A DNA stretch of 64,000 nucleotides from assembly GCF_029433115.1 (NCBI RefSeq), contig NZ_JARNTV010000018.1:1-64000 (forward strand), given 5' to 3'. This document shows positions 60,034 through 64,000 of this stretch, in pieces (position 1 is the first letter of the stretch; each line of letters begins with the position of its first letter). The translations under genes and the position numbers were made by a program. Origin of the DNA: Sphingomonas sp. AOB5. GTDB lineage: Bacteria; Pseudomonadota; Alphaproteobacteria; Sphingomonadales; Sphingomonadaceae. The notes below the pieces were generated by a model. The model searched no databases. It was not told where the DNA came from and saw only the letters and a list, made by a program, of their open reading frames with translations.

Positions 60034-61015
60034 CGTCTGCCGCGAGCACGCTGAGTTCGGCATAATGACGTGCCGCCCCGGGGTGCAGCGGGATCGGGCT
60101 CCGGGCCATGGCGGCCGGATCGAGCGGCCAGGTTAGTGGGCTGCGCTCGGGCGGGATATGGCGATACTGCGCCTCGATGAGATGGCGCGTCTCGGTGAGG
60201 CACCAAGTCAGGAGATGCGCGACATCCTCGGCCATGTCGTCTCGGACGACCGCGACGAAGTCTGCGAAATCGAGCGTGGTAACCGGCTGCGGCTGGCCCT
60301 CGATATAATCCGCCGGGAGGACCGCCGAAGGCCAGCGATGGTCCCGCGCCAGCGCCGCAAGCGCATCCGCCGGGACATCGAGGAAGCGCAGATCGAGGTC
60401 CTTCACCCCGCTCCGCCACCATGGCCCCATGATCGCTTCCTGCACCACGGCATCGGCTTCGCCCCGCCGCACCGCATCGAGGCAGGCCGAGGGGTGGAGA
60501 TATTCGACATAGCGCCCGCCCCAGCTTTCGAGCGTGTCGCGCGCGAGGCCCACGGCTTCGAGCAGATGCTGCCCGGCCCAGCCGAGCAGATTGTCGCCAT
60601 CGTCGGGCGCGACCGCGATCCGCAGCGGCGGCCTTGCGTCGATGATCTCGGCGAAGCTCGCAAAGCCATGTTCTCCCCGCAACGCGAACGCCATCACATC
60701 GCGCTGCGGCAGCACGGCGAGCGCGCGCAGCCCCGGATGGGATTCGCCGGCAAAGGCGCCTTCGCCGGTGAGCGCGCCGGTCAGCAGGCTCGCCGGGGTC
60801 ATGATGGCAAGGTCCACCAGACCATTGCTGACCGCGCGCACATTCCCGCGGCCACCCGCGCCGGTCCAGATCGCGGTCCGGCTGTGCGGGCCGGCGCGTT
60901 CGCAGAAACCGCTCGTCAGCCAGCCGAGAATGCGGTGGAAATTGGCGAGGCCCCAATCGCCCTGCATGTGAAGCGTGACCGATCGATCGATCCGAGGTCC
61001 ATCCGGTCCCTGCAT
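60020..61015 (-). CDS. TAXI-type solute-binding protein without signal peptide
   Basis: A 331-residue protein with the fold pattern of TAXI-family TRAP solute receptors. Seen are AVSNGLVDLAIMTPASL, DAVRRGEADAVVQEAIM and RFLDVPADALAALARD. A start at 61015 has GGGAGG at six bases; a start at 61072 would extend it by 19 residues. Neither start gives a recognisable export signal, and no TRAP membrane subunits are nearby. It may bind ligand in the cytoplasm. It is divergent from the dienelactone hydrolase and shares tandem MarR-type sites. Confidence 0.7.
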   Translation of the reverse strand: MQGPDGPRIDRSVTLHMQGDWGLANFHRILGWLTSGFCERAGPHSRTAIWTGAGGRGNVRAVSNGLVDLAIMTPASLLTGALTGEGAFAGESHPGLRALAVLPQRDVMAFALRGEHGFASFAEIIDARPPLRIAVAPDDGDNLLGWAGQHLLEAVGLARDTLESWGGRYVEYLHPSACLDAVRRGEADAVVQEAIMGPWWRSGVKDLDLRFLDVPADALAALARDHRWPSAVLPADYIEGQPQPVTTLDFADFVAVVRDDMAEDVAHLLTWCLTETRHLIEAQYRHIPPERSPLTWPLDPAAMARSPIPLHPGAARHYAELSVLAADAMPV

Positions 61016-61076
61016 GCCACGCCTCCCGCTTGGATTGTCAGCGCTTGAAGCCGGTGCTGGCTGGCGGCGCATTCAT

Positions 61077-61111
61077 TGACATTAACTTGTCTATATGACA
61101 TGTACTTGTCA
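61077..61111. promoter_or_regulatory. Tandem MarR-type operators, site C
   Basis: TGACATTAACTTGTCT at 61077-61092 and TGACATGTACTTGTCA at 61096-61111 are two copies of the same palindrome, 19 bases apart. The second differs from TGACAAGTACTTGTCA in one base. They lie between the divergent TAXI-type and dienelactone hydrolase genes. Confidence 0.76.
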
Positions 61112-61158
61112 ATAATTTGACCGGCGCAACAGCGCATGTTCGAGGGAGGAATGCGCGG

Positions 61159-61863
61159 ATGGGCGAGCTTCGGAAGATCGCGGAAGGCGGTGAGGCATTC
61201 TCGGCCTATCGGGCGGATCCTGCAGACTCGCCCGCAGGGGGCGGGGTGCTGGTCATCCAGGAAATTTTCGGCCTGACGCCGTTCGTGACCGGCGTCGTCG
61301 ATGACTTTGCCGGTCGCGGCTACAGCGCGTCTGCGCCCGACCTGTTCTGGCGCGCGGCACCCAATATCGTGCTGAACCCGGGCAGCGAAGACGATCGCAC
61401 TCGAGCGATGCAGCTCAACGCCGGGCTGGACGAGGCGCTGGCGATCATCGATTGCGATGCGGCGGTCCGCGAGCTCCGGTCCGGCCCTGGCGGCGCGGCG
61501 AAGGTCGGTGCGGTCGGCTACTGCCTTGGCGGACGGCTCGCCTACCTTCTCGCCGCGCGGACGGATATCGATGCGGCGGTCGGCTATTACGGCGTGGCGA
61601 TTGATGCGCGGCTCGACGAAGCGGTGAATATCCGCGCGCCGCTGATGCTGCATATTGCGGGTGAGGACCATCTGTGCCCGCCGGAGGTGCAGCGCGTGAT
61701 CGTCGATACGCTGCGCGAGCGCGCGCCCTCGGCTGTGGTCCATATTTACGAAGGTGCGGGCCATGGCTTCGCGCGCGTCGGCAGCCCGGCTTATAATGCG
61801 GAAGCTGCCGAACTCGCCAATCGCCGTACCGCCGAGTTTCTCGCGAAGCATCTCGCGGCTTGA
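61159..61863 (+). CDS. Dienelactone hydrolase family protein
   Basis: A 234-residue alpha/beta hydrolase. The catalytic triad is C122 (VGYCLGG), D170 (AGEDHL) and H202 (GAGHGF), with E35 in IQEIFGL, all at the positions known for Pseudomonas dienelactone hydrolase. It would hydrolyse a dienelactone or similar enol lactone from ring cleavage. The start at 61159 keeps the frame with the family N-terminus. Downstream is a CMD-like gene starting two bases after its stop, and upstream are MarR-type sites. Confidence 0.92.
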   Translation: MGELRKIAEGGEAFSAYRADPADSPAGGGVLVIQEIFGLTPFVTGVVDDFAGRGYSASAPDLFWRAAPNIVLNPGSEDDRTRAMQLNAGLDEALAIIDCDAAVRELRSGPGGAAKVGAVGYCLGGRLAYLLAARTDIDAAVGYYGVAIDARLDEAVNIRAPLMLHIAGEDHLCPPEVQRVIVDTLRERAPSAVVHIYEGAGHGFARVGSPAYNAEAAELANRRTAEFLAKHLAA

Positions 61864-61865
61864 AA

Positions 61866-62447
61866 ATGGCAGCCGATTCTTTGCCGCCAACCGGCGCGAT
61901 CCCGCGCCTCGATTTCTGGGACCTCGAGCCGCGCCTGGCGGAAGCGCTGAGGCCGCGGGTCGAGCGGCTCGGCTATCTCGGCGAGTTCTTCCGCTGTGCT
62001 GGCCACCAGCCCGATGCCCTTCGCGCCTTTGTCGACTTCACCGAGGCGGCCAAGGCCGGCTTGCCGAAGAAGCTGGTCGAAGTGATCGCCCTGACCGCGG
62101 CCGGATGGATGGGCAATGACTATGAGCGCAACCAGCATGAGCGTTTCGCGGTGCGGCAGGGCTTTGCGCGTACATGGGTCGCGGACGTCAACCGGCTCGA
62201 TCCGGACGCTGCCTTCCTGCTGTCCGAAGAGGAACGGCTGGTGCAGCGCTTCACGCTGTCGGCACTGGAATCGAAAGGCAAGGCGGCCGGGCCGTTGCTT
62301 GCCGAGCTGAGCGCAGCGCTGGGGCATTATCAGGCCATCGCAGTGCTGATGATACTCGGGCGCTATGTCGTGCACGCCATCTTCGTGAACACGCTCGAAC
62401 TCGCACCTCCGGTGCCGTCGATCTTCGAGGACGGCTTTACCGGCTGA
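61866..62447 (+). CDS. Carboxymuconolactone decarboxylase family protein, copy 2
   Basis: A 193-residue helical protein of the CMD/AhpD group. LPKKLVEVIALTAAGWMGNDYERNQHERFAV holds the core, shown here as LPKKLVEVIAL and GNDYERNQHERFAV, with AVRQGFA after it. The AhpD CxxC is missing. It differs from copy 1 at 28347 in sequence. The start at 61866 follows the dienelactone hydrolase stop at once; a TTG at 61860 would overlap that gene. It may act on the lactone or acid formed by that enzyme. Confidence 0.8.
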   Translation: MAADSLPPTGAIPRLDFWDLEPRLAEALRPRVERLGYLGEFFRCAGHQPDALRAFVDFTEAAKAGLPKKLVEVIALTAAGWMGNDYERNQHERFAVRQGFARTWVADVNRLDPDAAFLLSEEERLVQRFTLSALESKGKAAGPLLAELSAALGHYQAIAVLMILGRYVVHAIFVNTLELAPPVPSIFEDGFTG

Positions 62448-62450
62448 GGT

Positions 62451-63662
62451 TCAGTTGCCGGGAGCGCCGATCACGCCGCTCGCAAGCATCTGCGCGATCC
62501 GCGAGGAATCGAGTCCGATCATCTCCCGCAGCAGCTCGACACTATGCTCGCCCACGCGCGGTGGGGCTGTGCAGCCCCGCGTTTCGCCTTCGGAGAATTT
62601 GATCGGGTTGCCCGGCACTTCGACACTCCCGCCGCCGGGCAGGGGCACCGACAGGCGCATGCCGCGCGCAAGAGCCTGCGGATCGGCGAATGCACCGGCG
62701 AGGTCGTTGACCGGCGCCGCGGGAATACGGTGGCGTGCAAGCAGTTCCAGCCAATGCTCGCAGCTTTGGGTCAGGAACGCCTCCTGAAGCCGCTCCTCGA
62801 TAAAGGCGCGTTCGGCGAGCCTTCCCGGCTGGGTCGCGAATCGCTCCTGGCGAAGCGCATCGTCGCCGATCACCTCGACCAGGCTGTGCCAGAACCCGTC
62901 GCTGATCACCGCGACGATCAGGTGCCGGGTGCGGGTGCGGAAGCTGTTGTACGGCACGTGGATCGCATGCGCATTTCCGCTGCGCGGCGTTTCATTGCCC
63001 GACATCAGGAACATGGTGCCGATATAGCTGAGCAGCGACAGCTGGCAGTCGAGCATCGAGATGTCGATATGCCGCCCCCGGCCGGTGGCATGGCGTGCCT
63101 CGATCGCGCCGAGGATGCCGATCGTGGCAAAGAGGCCCGCGCCCAGGTCGCCGATCGGGATGCCTGCGCGCACGGGATCGCCTTCCGGGAATCCGGTCAG
63201 CGACATCCCGCCGCCCATCGCTTGTGCGACCAGATCGAACGAGGGCCGACGGGCGTCGGGTCCGGTCTCGCCAAAGCCCGAGATGGTACAGGTGATGATC
63301 CGCGGATTGATGCGTTCGAGCGCGTCGTGGCCGATGCCGAGCCGCTCGGCCACCCCGACCCCGAAGTTCGACACCACCACATCGGCCTGCTCGACCATTG
63401 CATGGAGGAGCCGTTGGCCCTCGTCCTGTTTCAGGTCGAGCGCGACGCTCTTCTTGTTGCGGCACAAGGTGAGGAAATAGGCACCCATCCCGTCGCGCGA
63501 ATATTCAGGGGAATGTTCCAGCAGGCGCCGGGTCGCTTCCCCCCGGCCGGGCGGCTCGATCTTGATGACCCGCGCGCCCATGTCGGCGAGCAGCATCGTC
63601 GCATAGGGGCCGGCGAGCACATGGGTCAGGTCGAGGACCGTGATGTTGCCGAGCGCGGTCAC
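62451..63662 (-). CDS. Class III CoA transferase (CaiB/BaiF family), copy 2
   Basis: A 403-residue CoA transferase from the GTG at 63662, which gives the usual N-terminus with ALGNITVLDLTHVLAGP; a start at 63728 would overlap the neighbouring gene by 41 bases. The catalytic aspartate is in SFDLVAQAMGGG. It is less similar to copy 1 than to general succinyl-CoA/oxalate-type members, so it probably activates another acid. It sits on the opposite strand from the CMD-like gene, with three bases between the stops. The cupin gene upstream is on its strand. Confidence 0.88.
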   Translation of the reverse strand: MTALGNITVLDLTHVLAGPYATMLLADMGARVIKIEPPGRGEATRRLLEHSPEYSRDGMGAYFLTLCRNKKSVALDLKQDEGQRLLHAMVEQADVVVSNFGVGVAERLGIGHDALERINPRIITCTISGFGETGPDARRPSFDLVAQAMGGGMSLTGFPEGDPVRAGIPIGDLGAGLFATIGILGAIEARHATGRGRHIDISMLDCQLSLLSYIGTMFLMSGNETPRSGNAHAIHVPYNSFRTRTRHLIVAVISDGFWHSLVEVIGDDALRQERFATQPGRLAERAFIEERLQEAFLTQSCEHWLELLARHRIPAAPVNDLAGAFADPQALARGMRLSVPLPGGGSVEVPGNPIKFSEGETRGCTAPPRVGEHSVELLREMIGLDSSRIAQMLASGVIGAPGN

Positions 63663-63687
63663 CGGTTGTGCGCTCCGTCCGTTCCGA

Positions 63688-64000
63688 TCATCCCGCGACC
63701 GCTTCCCGGTTCGTGGAGAAGCCGACATTCGCGCCCAGCAGGACCGGTTCGTGCTTCATGTCCTCCTGCCACAGGAGCGATTCCATCAGGATGTTGAGCG
63801 GCTGGTCCTGCACCGTCAGCTCATGGACATGCTCGCCATAGGAAGCGTGGTTGTGCACCGTCCAGCCCGGTGCCGAGAGCATCAGGTCGCCTGCCTTCCA
63901 CTCATAGACATTGCCCGCGACCGAGCTGCGGCCGGAGCCATGGAAATAATAGTTGATCGCCGCCGAGGCGTGGCGATGCGGCCGGTCGACGATGTTCGGC
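63688..64000 (-). CDS. Cupin, gentisate 1,2-dioxygenase-like, C-terminal part (partial)
   Basis: The gene enters the window at 64000 and ends at 63688, with 104 residues visible. RPHRHASAAINYYFHG, EWKAGDLMLSAPGWTVHNH and GEHVHELTVQDQP look like a cupin in which the histidines of the gentisate/salicylate dioxygenase group are present. It would open a gentisate-like ring. The N-terminal cupin copy, if any, lies outside the window. It is probably in one operon with the CoA transferase downstream. Confidence 0.75.
   Translation of the reverse strand, partial: PNIVDRPHRHASAAINYYFHGSGRSSVAGNVYEWKAGDLMLSAPGWTVHNHASYGEHVHELTVQDQPLNILMESLLWQEDMKHEPVLLGANVGFSTNREAVAG

Noticed and set aside
1..64000. 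tRNA or rRNA genes, CRISPR arrays, insertion sequences, integrases, phage genes
   Set aside because: No cloverleaf-like or rRNA sequence, no spaced direct repeats, no transposase, integrase or terminal repeats were seen. I could not run dedicated search programs, so very short elements may be missed.

Overview
The window is high-GC DNA densely packed with genes. Strong GGGGAGAGG-type ribosome sites, many ATGA and TGATG gene overlaps, four large TonB-dependent receptors and the overall gene set suggest a sphingomonad-type alphaproteobacterium (Sphingomonas, Novosphingobium, Sphingobium or a relative). That assignment is an inference from gene content; no rRNA or other marker gene is present. 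I saw no tRNA, rRNA, CRISPR array or insertion sequence. The whole window reads as one catabolic island for plant-derived or aromatic acids.

Region 1 (1-26374): the end of an SDR gene, an MFS carrier, a LysR regulator and an alpha/beta hydrolase are followed by two TonB receptors, an MFS carrier and a TauD-type dioxygenase on the minus strand. Next come a second TauD-type dioxygenase with an ABC binding protein (plus strand), and a minus-strand operon encoding a 2-hydroxyacid dehydrogenase, an enolase-superfamily enzyme and the four remaining parts of a peptide/nickel-type ABC importer. A GST with a second enolase-superfamily enzyme, a third TauD/second dehydrogenase/GntR operon and a two-subunit tartrate/fumarate-type hydratase complete it. 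Several protein families occur in two diverged copies.

Region 2 (26487-32489): a tight plus-strand operon of GST, CoA transferase, carboxymuconolactone-decarboxylase-like protein, LigI-like amidohydrolase, crotonase, flavin reductase-like protein and thiolase. It looks like a CoA-dependent lower pathway that ends in thiolysis.

Region 3 (32486-42067): a quinate/shikimate module made of shikimate dehydrogenase (aroE type), MFS carrier, type II dehydroquinase (aroQ), a secreted esterase, a TetR regulator, QuiC-type 3-dehydroshikimate dehydratase and a TonB receptor. Three copies of an ATGTAC-N6-GTACAT palindrome mark its promoters, so the TetR protein probably controls the module, which would deliver protocatechuate.

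Region 4 (42255-64000): a second aromatic module. It has a divergent pair of 3-hydroxyanthranilate-dioxygenase-like cupins, a MarR regulator, a ferredoxin reductase/flavodoxin/FAH hydrolase/extradiol dioxygenase operon and an FAD monooxygenase. It continues with a LysR regulator, a Rieske oxygenase with its ferredoxin, an AAHS carrier, an AraC regulator, an amidohydrolase and a TonB receptor. The last part holds a TAXI-type binding protein, dienelactone hydrolase, a CMD-like protein, a CoA transferase and a gentisate-dioxygenase-like cupin cut by the window edge. Tandem 16-bp palindromes related to TGACAAGTACTTGTCA, spaced exactly 19 bp apart, lie at three promoters 18 kb apart and probably define a MarR regulon. 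A separate element with the core TTGCCATCCT recurs at three other promoters here.

The observations most worth following are the unequal cupin pair, these sets of shared operators, and three enzymes with altered catalytic positions.
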